DNA of 33,965 nt from Desulfobacterales bacterium. GTDB lineage: Bacteria > Desulfobacterota > Desulfobacteria > Desulfobacterales > C00003060. Positions within the stretch are counted from its first letter, which is position 1. Each line of letters opens with the position of its first letter. Location: NCBI GenBank assembly GCA_013375375.1, contig JABXJX010000012.1:1-33965 (forward strand). The letters are read 5' to 3'. Of this stretch, positions 16,878 to 22,748 are shown piece after piece. The notes under the pieces are model-generated. The model saw only the letters and a list, made by a program, of their open reading frames with translations, had not been told where the DNA came from and did no database searches. A program made the translations under genes and the position numbers.

Positions 16878-17891
16878 TTAATAGAGCAAGCAAGATCCCC
16901 ATGAGAGTCCGACCCCAAACCCGGAAAGGATTATCTTTTTCCCGGGACCTTCCTCCTCGAGTATGGTTTGTAAAACCCCCGGGATAGACGAAGAAACCGT
17001 ATTTCCCGAATGCAGCATACGGCACAGGACTTTAGATTCTTCCAGGTTTAACTCTTTTCTTAGACTATCGATAAGATACTTGCTCGCTTGATGGAAGATA
17101 AAATAATCGACTTCCTCAATATCGATTTTATTCTTGGTCAAACATTTTTTGACATCATCCGGTATTGTTTTTTTGACAAATTTGCAGATTTTTTTGCCGT
17201 TCATCCTTAAAAAAGGGTCTTCTAATTTGCCCTGTAAGCTGCATAAGGGGAACCCTTTCCCCAAAAAAGGGAATTTAATTCCTCCTCCTTTGATCATGAG
17301 GCTTTCGGCCTCAGAGCCGTCAGTGCCAAACGAAAACAAACCGATAGAATTTTCCGCTTCATTGCTTAACCATGTAGCCGTTGCAGCATCACTAAATAAG
17401 AGGGCGGTTGAAGAGTCGTCGGGGTCTAATACTTTTGAATAGGGATCAGCCGTAAACAGAAGCACGTTCTTAAAGCCGAGGGATTCAATCAAAGATTTGC
17501 ATACGGCTAAGGAATATAGATAACCTGAGCATCCCAAATTAATATCAAAGGCCGCCAGGGAATTAGCCAAATTCAGCCGATTTTGTAAAATGGCAGAGGT
17601 GTGAGGGATTCTATAATCAGGGTTTTGTGTGCAAACGATTAACAGGTCTACTTGGGATGGATCTAACTCGGGGTTTTTTTCAAATAATAATCGCGCTGCG
17701 GAACAGCACATATCAGACGTTGTCTCTTCCGCATCAGCAATTGCACGAGTGGCAACCCCTACTTTTTCCAGTAGGAATGTAATCGTAAAGCCGAATTTCT
17801 TGGCCAGCTCCTCATTATTCATCCTGTTTTTGGGATAGTAGGTAGCTATTGATTTTATACCAGGCATAGTACTTCTCAGAGGCTCAGACAT
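16878..17891 (-). CDS. 3-oxoacyl-ACP synthase III-like enzyme (FabH fold), copy 2
   Basis: A 337-residue KAS III enzyme with the triad Cys121 (NLGCSGYLY), His267 (FIFHQAS) and Asn297 (HSGNTVSSS). GFGVGLSWGSCLLY at the end is the usual FabH C-terminus. It condenses an acyl-CoA with a malonyl-type unit in FabH; the substrate here is unknown. Start ATG 17891 has AAGG immediately before it; internal ATG 17867 (GAGAAG upstream, MPGIKSI) is a realistic alternative. It heads a probable three-gene operon with the phasin-like and UbiB-like genes, driven by the promoter at 18013. Confidence 0.93.
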   Translation of the reverse strand: MSEPLRSTMPGIKSIATYYPKNRMNNEELAKKFGFTITFLLEKVGVATRAIADAEETTSDMCCSAARLLFEKNPELDPSQVDLLIVCTQNPDYRIPHTSAILQNRLNLANSLAAFDINLGCSGYLYSLAVCKSLIESLGFKNVLLFTADPYSKVLDPDDSSTALLFSDAATATWLSNEAENSIGLFSFGTDGSEAESLMIKGGGIKFPFLGKGFPLCSLQGKLEDPFLRMNGKKICKFVKKTIPDDVKKCLTKNKIDIEEVDYFIFHQASKYLIDSLRKELNLEESKVLCRMLHSGNTVSSSIPGVLQTILEEEGPGKKIILSGFGVGLSWGSCLLY

Positions 17892-18012
17892 CCTTGTCGA
17901 AATTTTTGGAGAAACTATACTAACAATGGTGGGCAGTTCCCACGGAGCACGACTAAAATCTGTATTCTAACCGGCAGATCAAGCAATCGTTACCCCCGTT
18001 AAAAAGAGGCTA

Positions 18013-18041
18013 TATATAGTCAAATAAACAGAGATAGTCAA
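18013..18041 (-). promoter_or_regulatory. Sigma-70-type promoter of KAS III-phasin-UbiB operon
   Basis: On the minus strand TTGACT (18036-18041), 17 bases, then TATATA (18013-18018). The leader to ATG 17891 is about 115 bases. It lies in the gap between the hydrolase stop and the operon. Confidence 0.55.
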
Positions 18042-18064
18042 CAGAAAGATCTTAGAGCCGCTCC

Positions 18065-18907
18065 TTATTTTTCCTGTGAATCCTCTATGATTCCGGCATG
18101 TTGGAGAAATGCCTGTACATCCCACCAGAATATATCCCAGCTTGGAGGGCAATCATTGTGTCGACAGTCGTACGTAAGCATTTCGCTGCGTTGTGTTATG
18201 CGGTGAAGAGCGACTCCATGCTTATACGGAATCAGGCTGTCATTCCTTCCATGGATTATAAGAACCGGACCGGAGTACGAACCGGCAATCGCAAGATTAT
18301 CAAACGGATCCCTTACAAGAAAACCGGGAACAAGGAACTTCGATGCGAGTGACCGGACGCTGGTAAATGTCGACATAAGAATGAGCGCTGCCGAGGGGCG
18401 CTTTGCAGCGAGTGCGCATACGGCGGCACCGCCAAGTGAACGTCCGAACAGAACGATTCGGGAGGGATCGACGTCCTTCCGTGAAACGAGAGCGTCATAA
18501 GCTGCAAGGAGCGCTTCAATAATGCTTTTTTGGGACGGAGTCCCCTCCGAACGTCCATAACCAGGATACTCGACGAGCAACAGTCCCATTCCGAGGAGTG
18601 CGAAATTTCCAAGTTCTTCAGGCCAGAAGTCAATCAACTCTGCGTTGCCATGGGCAAAGATGACCGCCGGCGCAGGACCCGTACCACGGTTTTGGGCAGG
18701 GGGGATAAACCACGCCTCGATCTTCCCGTAACTTGTGGGTAACCAAATCTTCTCCATGCCCGGAATATTTTCTGCCACCCCCGAAGTCCCAGGGATATAA
18801 CTACGGGGGAACAGGATCTGCCGTTGAAACAGGAAGAGGAAGAAACAATAAGCGAGATATAAAATTAGGACTCCTAAAACGATTTGAACCAACATATGTG
18901 CTCTCAT
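18065..18907 (-). CDS. Membrane-anchored alpha/beta hydrolase
   Basis: A 280-residue alpha/beta hydrolase resembling the BEM46/ABHD13 group. One N-terminal membrane helix (LVQIVLGVLILYLAYCFFL) is followed by IWLPTSYGKIEAWF. The catalytic triad is visible: nucleophile Ser in GRSLGG, Asp in HGRNDSLIP and His in DCRHNDCPP; HGNAE supplies the oxyanion region. Start M1 (18907) or M5 (ATG 18895, GAGAG upstream) is undecided. It is probably an esterase or peptidase facing the periplasm; the substrate is unknown. Confidence 0.87.
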   Translation of the reverse strand: MRAHMLVQIVLGVLILYLAYCFFLFLFQRQILFPRSYIPGTSGVAENIPGMEKIWLPTSYGKIEAWFIPPAQNRGTGPAPAVIFAHGNAELIDFWPEELGNFALLGMGLLLVEYPGYGRSEGTPSQKSIIEALLAAYDALVSRKDVDPSRIVLFGRSLGGAAVCALAAKRPSAALILMSTFTSVRSLASKFLVPGFLVRDPFDNLAIAGSYSGPVLIIHGRNDSLIPYKHGVALHRITQRSEMLTYDCRHNDCPPSWDIFWWDVQAFLQHAGIIEDSQEK

Positions 18908-19005
18908 GCCTCGCTTGTTTGCATGGCCTGAACGAATATCAAAGGAATTTGTGCCCTTCAGTATGATTTTTACTCACCTGCTCGGCAAGGAAAATCTCCG
19001 AACTA

Positions 19006-19281
19006 CTATCCAAACTTATAGTGCTTTTTTACACCGTTTCGTATTTTCCAGGTACATGACATGCCCGCAGGAAACGTCACAAGATCTCCCTTGCCCATTT
19101 CTATTGGCTTCCCGCCATCGGGAGTCACTACTACATCTCCTTCTAAGAAATAGCAGGTCTCCTGATCATCATAAGTCCAGGGGAACTCTGATTCCTCTTT
19201 GGTCCAAATCGGCCAATCTGATACGCCTAATTTTTTCAGACGCTCCTCATCTGGATTTTGTTCCATTTTGATTTGACTCAT
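19006..19281 (-). CDS. Small cupin-domain protein (DUF861-like)
   Basis: A 91-residue single cupin similar to the DUF861/EutQ-like group: SDWPIWTKEESEFPWTYDD, then CYFLEGDVVVTPDGGKPIEMGKGDLVTFPAGMSCTWKI. Only some of the metal-ligand positions of classical cupins are present (Glu in FLEGD, few histidines), so metal binding is uncertain. ATG 19281 has GGAG 5 bases upstream, which settles the start. Preceded by a good promoter about 130 bases away. Confidence 0.85.
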   Translation of the reverse strand: MSQIKMEQNPDEERLKKLGVSDWPIWTKEESEFPWTYDDQETCYFLEGDVVVTPDGGKPIEMGKGDLVTFPAGMSCTWKIRNGVKKHYKFG

Positions 19282-19390
19282 TTTTTCTCCATTAACAATC
19301 AAATGGCAATGTGGAATTTTAACGATATCGAGATCAGTTGCAAAAATTCCCGCCGACTTCATCGACAATTTTGTAGAATAGCACCCGAGA

Positions 19391-19412
19391 TGTGTATTCA
19401 GTGTATTCAGTA
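19391..19412 (-). repeat. Tandem 9-bp repeat at cupin transcription start
   Basis: On the minus strand ACTGAATAC occurs twice in tandem directly after the -10 box, covering the expected transcript start. It has the form of a regulator site (two direct half-sites) but no regulator is known. Confidence 0.4.
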
Positions 19413-19415
19413 CGC

Positions 19416-19443
19416 ATTATATGCCTGGTGTTTCCTCCGTCAA
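19416..19443 (-). promoter_or_regulatory. Sigma-70-type promoter of cupin gene
   Basis: On the minus strand TTGACG (19438-19443), 16 bases, then a consensus TATAAT (19416-19421). Confidence 0.6.
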
Positions 19444-19655
19444 GGGGAAAAGAACCTTTTGTAAAAGAATATTCCTGACCTACAATCAGGGTATGGGGGA
19501 GACGCATACCTTGGCTCTGAAGAGGCCTATTTTCCTTGGAGGGGTATATCCTTTAAAGAAGGCTATACTAATATGTAGATAGCAGGCGCTGGGAACTTAT
19601 GGGATATGGAAATAGTTGGGGAAATAAGTTTTTTCATGCATAATGCTACATAGAG

Positions 19656-19700
19656 CTTCAATTAAGCTTTCAAACCTTTTAGGTGGAAGTGGGGCCTTGA
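19656..19700 (-). pseudogene. Fragment of a uroporphyrinogen-III synthase (hemD-like) gene
   Basis: These 45 bases match 25722-25766 of the intact cobA/hemD gene at 39 of 45 positions, in the same orientation. In the hemD frame they read IKAPLPPKRFESLIE against FKVLLPPERFESLIE. A weaker trace (TCTACT...GAAT resembling the SSTVRN codons) extends to about 19730. Most changes are at or compatible with codon third positions, so it looks like a decayed copy or paralogue remnant rather than chance. Confidence 0.65.
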
Positions 19701-19901
19701 TTCAGGATTCCCATAGTAGATTTTTTGGGGGCTACACACCCTCCAGCCCATTAAATGCAACTTTCTATTTGCTTCGCGCAGGTTCATGTAAGGAGTGACT
19801 GACACGATATGGGTCAAGCTCCTGACAAATCCAGGGATGTTGCCTGGAGCTACCCCTTTTCTTTCTAATCGCTGTGTTAAAATTTCTGTAAGCTGGTTCA
19901 A
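19662..19901 (-). CDS. Chimeric small hypothetical ORF (79 residues)
   Basis: TTG start at 19901 with no clear ribosome site; no in-frame ATG upstream before a stop. Residues 1-52 (…NIPGFVRSLTHIVSV…MNLREANRKLHLMGW) resemble a small conserved Desulfobacterota protein that, from memory, normally continues with an acidic DFELDYHTLQ-type segment. Here, after GW, the frame reads through unrelated bases and then out of frame into the hemD-like fragment, which also supplies its stop. It is therefore likely a truncated gene fused to debris. Whether it is expressed is unknown. Confidence 0.45.
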   Translation of the reverse strand: MNQLTEILTQRLERKGVAPGNIPGFVRSLTHIVSVTPYMNLREANRKLHLMGWRVCSPQKIYYGNPESRPHFHLKGLKA

Positions 19902-19993
19902 CCTATCGCCTGTTCTTTCCTCTGAGATATTTCAATCGAATATCTCTTGTCGTTAAGCATGGCTTCTCACGCGTTGTTATAGCACAACAAGGC

Positions 19994-20440
19994 TCAGAAG
20001 AAATTGTTCTGTTCCGGTGCTATCTTGACGGCATTCTCGCCTGTGAATACAAGACGAATCGGCAGGCCCTTAAGGAGGTAGAGTCTATTTTGAAACGTAT
20101 CTTGACCAAAAGGATAAATGTTCTTCAGGCTGGTGGTATTGATGAAAACCCTTACAGCCGCATTACAATTCTCTCTTAGGAGATTGAGGAGCTCGCATGC
20201 CGAGGTGCCGTCGAAATCGCCTATTAGCTTTAGGTGCAGGCTGTCGCTGTTTCGGTGAACGGAGATTCTAAAATTCGATGCCATGACGATACCGCCTTTC
20301 TTCCCTATGGTTAAAGCCTCAATAGTAGCCTTGCCGCTTGATGCCGTTGTGAGTTGGTACACCTCCTCCTTAAAAGCAGAGGCAATCACTATAAGGATGT
20401 TGGGGTTGTCATCCGCAACCAATTTTTTGTACTTCGTCAT
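19994..20440 (-). CDS. Truncated receiver fused to a STAS-like domain protein
   Basis: 148 residues from ATG 20440 (AAGG upstream). Residues 1-45 are the first half of a receiver domain (KKLVADDNPNILIVIASAF...TTASSGKATIEAL) with the acidic pair Asp10-Asp11, but the phospho-Asp strand and everything after it are absent. From Met53 (ATG 20284, GGCGG upstream) the protein looks complete on its own: SLHLKLIGDFDGTSACELLNLL, VFINTTSLKNIYPFG, LVFTGENAVKIAPE, a short STAS/anti-sigma-antagonist-like fold. A separate 96-residue start at 20284 is therefore a serious alternative. It follows two receiver genes and overlaps the nearest by 32 bases. Confidence 0.65.
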   Translation of the reverse strand: MTKYKKLVADDNPNILIVIASAFKEEVYQLTTASSGKATIEALTIGKKGGIVMASNFRISVHRNSDSLHLKLIGDFDGTSACELLNLLRENCNAAVRVFINTTSLKNIYPFGQDTFQNRLYLLKGLPIRLVFTGENAVKIAPEQNNFF

Positions 20441-20843
20441 TGCCTTGCCTTCCGATTTTCTTCATACGCTTCTCTTTCAGCAATGACACGTTGCTCTCCA
20501 ATGCCATATTAATCTTTATCTTTAACTCGGTTAAATCCGCACTCTTGACTACGTAATGATCGGCAGCAATGGACCTCAGATCGGATTTAAAAGAAGAATA
20601 CGCCGTGCACAAGACGACCGGTTTGTTATAATAAGTGTTTCGGATATCCTGCAGGATGTCGAGCCCGTCGTATTCGCCCATTCTAATGTCTAATACGATG
20701 AGATCCGGCCTGTGTTGTCCAATCAACTCCATAAGCCCTGCAGCATCGCATGTGGTGATGACCTCATATCCTTCGCTGCTGAGCTCTGCAGAATAGAGCT
20801 CGCAGAGAACATCTTCATCGTCGACAATCAGGATTTTTTCCAT
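20409..20843 (-). CDS. Stand-alone response regulator receiver protein (1)
   Basis: A 144-residue single receiver domain, start ATG 20843 with AGG 8 bases upstream. Asp8-Asp9 acidic pocket, phospho-Asp52 in IVLDIRM, Thr in LCTAYSS and Lys in YVVKSADL are all present, so phosphorylation is plausible. A basic C-terminal tail (KEKRMKKIGRQG) replaces an output domain. Likely acts by protein contacts in a phosphorelay. Same subfamily as the receiver at 20877, sharing the VVKSADL-type end. Confidence 0.88.
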   Translation of the reverse strand: MEKILIVDDEDVLCELYSAELSSEGYEVITTCDAAGLMELIGQHRPDLIVLDIRMGEYDGLDILQDIRNTYYNKPVVLCTAYSSFKSDLRSIAADHYVVKSADLTELKIKINMALESNVSLLKEKRMKKIGRQGNDEVQKIGCG

Positions 20844-20876
20844 GGTCTTACCTGCATGAGATCTTGCCAAGTATGG

Positions 20877-21299
20877 TCAAAACGCATGAGCCGCACGACG
20901 TCCCGGATAAGGTGTCCATGCTTCCATTGGCGCTTCAAGGGCCTTTTGCTGCCCAAGGACATGGGCTATTTCCTGTTTGAGTGGGTCAAGATCACTACTT
21001 TTGATGACATAGCCGTCTGCGTGAGACAGGCGGGGATCATTCATGAAGCTGTCATAAGCGGTCACGATAATGACGGGCAGATGGGGATATTGCTTCTTGA
21101 TATCTCCTAAGATCCCGAATCCCTCAGGGCCCTCCAGATAGAGATCCAAAAGAACCAGGTCCGGTCGGGAAAATAGAAGGTGTTCCCTGACCGATTCGGC
21201 ATTACCGACACTGTGGACCTGGTACCCCTCTATGGCCAGTTCTTCGGAAAGGAGTTCCCGAATGCATGGCTGGTCATCTACAACTAAAATGTTCGGCAT
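20877..21299 (-). CDS. Stand-alone response regulator receiver protein (2)
   Basis: A 140-residue receiver with start ATG 21299 and a strong AGGAGG 8 bases upstream. Asp8-Asp9, phospho-Asp52 (VLLDLYLEGPEG), Thr in IVTAYDS and Lys in YVIKSSDL are intact. The C-terminus is a short linker with no output domain. It heads a three-gene receiver run with 20409 and 19994. Confidence 0.9.
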   Translation of the reverse strand: MPNILVVDDQPCIRELLSEELAIEGYQVHSVGNAESVREHLLFSRPDLVLLDLYLEGPEGFGILGDIKKQYPHLPVIIVTAYDSFMNDPRLSHADGYVIKSSDLDPLKQEIAHVLGQQKALEAPMEAWTPYPGRRAAHAF

Positions 21300-21335
21300 G
21301 GTGCGTTCCTCCTGTGTATCTTTGCTCAAGACCAG

Positions 21336-21365
21336 ATTTTAAATGTACCAAACTCTTCTTTACAA
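21336..21365 (-). promoter_or_regulatory. Possible promoter of receiver gene cluster
   Basis: On the minus strand TTGTAA (21360-21365), 18 bases, then TAAAAT (21336-21341); leader of about 30 bases to the ribosome site of the gene at 21299. Confidence 0.35.
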
Positions 21366-21416
21366 CATTTCCGATTTCTATGCTGGGCTGTCAGGCATAA
21401 TTTGCCCTTTGCCCGC

Positions 21417-21447
21417 GTGTAAGCCCCTTTAGAGCAGGGGCTTACAC
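21417..21447. repeat. Perfect 12-bp hairpin
   Basis: GTGTAAGCCCCT (21417-21428) pairs exactly with AGGGGCTTACAC (21436-21447) around a 7-base loop. No T-run follows on either strand, so an intrinsic terminator is not clear. It lies between the receiver cluster and the small cysteine-rich gene. Confidence 0.6.
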
Positions 21448-21584
21448 ACATCCACTTGTGCCGTCCAGACTGCAGGCAATTGCTTAAGGGGCCCTTTTGG
21501 GTCGAGAAACTTGCCAAGTTACAGCCTTTTAACGAACACAGCAGAAAAAGGACTTGTGCTGGTTTTTACTCATCTTCATGAGCC

Positions 21585-21749
21585 TCACTCCAATTCATAA
21601 GGAGGGTCATTTGGCTTTTCCAGGCAGTACGCACGCCAGGCACAACCCATCTGGTCACAATGGTCCTCCCTGCGAAAACAGTCAATGTTACCTTCAGCTC
21701 GCTGAATGCTTCTGATAAGCTCCGTCACATCCAAGAAATTCTTTTTCAA
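21585..21749 (-). CDS. Small cysteine-rich conserved protein (54 residues)
   Basis: TTG start at 21749 with GAAGG 9 bases upstream; GTG 21728 is an alternative. The sequence has DVTELIRSIQRAEGNIDCF, then HCDQMGCAWRAYCLEKP. Four cysteines (24, 31, 36, 42) could bind a metal or form disulfides. The RAEGNxDCF...CDQ..C.WR.YCL pattern recalls short conserved proteins common in Desulfobacterota, of unknown function. Its placement beside receiver genes is suggestive only. Confidence 0.6.
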   Translation of the reverse strand: MKKNFLDVTELIRSIQRAEGNIDCFRREDHCDQMGCAWRAYCLEKPNDPPYELE

Positions 21750-22070
21750 ACCGTTATGCCTTCAGTTCATCCTTTGCCGTGTTTTTGGTTGCCGTATGTT
21801 TCGCGCAGGGGTCCGAAGCCTGCGCCGCCTTATTTGGTTGACACGTACCGAGAAGGTTTTTTAAACCATAATGGAATGAGAGTTTCTTCTTTGTTGTTTT
21901 AGTGAAGGATTGTCTTCTTAGACGTTGGTATTTTCCCAATTATCTACATTTTATCGGTTTGTCCATAGAGGGAGGGATTCATTTTGATGAGGGGAATTCC
22001 TAATAGGTGGGAATTTATCCCGGGACTATGTGGGGGAAATGACCAACCAAGCGAGTTGTTGTTGTGGGGC
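21750..22070. other. Non-coding gap of about 320 bp
   Basis: No convincing gene, hairpin or promoter was seen. A 61-codon minus-strand frame (21754-21939) has a TTG start and no ribosome site. The region lies downstream of the NarL-like regulator and may hold its 3' end and leader of the small gene. Confidence 0.4.
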
Positions 22071-22748
22071 TTAATCCTTCCAGAGGTCCACGTCGATCAG
22101 GCCGAGTCTTGCGGCATAACGAACCAATTCAATGGTACTGTGAAGGCCGAGCTTTTTCATAATGTTGGCACGGTGGTTCTCAACGGTTTTGGGGCTGATG
22201 AAAAGCTTTTCAGCGGTCTCTTTGGTAGAAAGCCCTTCGGCCAGCAGGCGCAGGACCTCTTGCTCTCGGGGGGTCAGGGACCCGTACTCAGTATCCGTGA
22301 TCTTTACCTCTTTTTCTGGGAATTTCATAAGCTTTTCCACCACCTTATGGGAGATGGAGCTGTCCAGGAAATACTCGCCTTTTGATACGGTCTCCAGTCC
22401 ATGCACAAGCCTGTCAGCGGCCGATTCCTTAACCACATACCCCGTGGCCCCCGCCTGAAATGCCTCTGTGATATAATTAATTTTGGAGTGCATGCTGACA
22501 ACCATGACACGTGTATCCGACAAGCAGTCACGTATTTGGCGGGTCAGTTGAATGCCGCTTTGATCCGGCAAGGATATGTCCACCACTACCAGATCGGGCT
22601 TGAGTTTCCTGGCCACCTGGAGTCCTGCGCGCCCGGTTCCTGCCTCCCCGACTACCTCAAATCTTGCGTTGCGTTCTATAATAGCCTTGAGACCTTCCCT
22701 GAAAAGGGGGTGGTCGTCAACAATCAATATGGTTTTCTTATTTGCCAT
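22071..22748 (-). CDS. NarL/LuxR-family response regulator
   Basis: 225 residues: receiver domain (Asp11-Asp12, phospho-Asp57 in VVVDISLPD, Lys in YVVKESA) and a C-terminal LuxR helix-turn-helix (LTPREQEVLRLLAEGLSTKETAEKLFISPKTVENHRANIMKKL). Activated by phosphorylation to bind DNA as a dimer. It overlaps the 3' end of the kinase gene at 22738 by 11 bases, so this pair is one translationally coupled unit. Target genes are not visible. Confidence 0.96.
   Translation of the reverse strand: MANKKTILIVDDHPLFREGLKAIIERNARFEVVGEAGTGRAGLQVARKLKPDLVVVDISLPDQSGIQLTRQIRDCLSDTRVMVVSMHSKINYITEAFQAGATGYVVKESAADRLVHGLETVSKGEYFLDSSISHKVVEKLMKFPEKEVKITDTEYGSLTPREQEVLRLLAEGLSTKETAEKLFISPKTVENHRANIMKKLGLHSTIELVRYAARLGLIDVDLWKD

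Larger units (their letters stand above)
19282..19655. other. Gap of about 370 bp upstream of the cupin
   Basis: Apart from the promoter, the tandem repeat and a 5' leader, this stretch shows no convincing gene on either strand. Its right end continues into the hemD-like fragment at 19656. An in-frame extension of the cupin to 19368 lacks a ribosome site. Confidence 0.5.

Noticed and set aside
21417-21447. Intrinsic terminator
   Set aside because: A perfect stem but no T-run on either side.
21326-21517. Minus-strand ORF of 63 codons
   Set aside because: Overlaps the receiver leader and the perfect hairpin; composition irregular and no ribosome site.
21754-21939. Minus-strand ORF of 61 codons
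   Set aside because: TTG start, no ribosome site and a basic low-information sequence; kept as uncoded gap.
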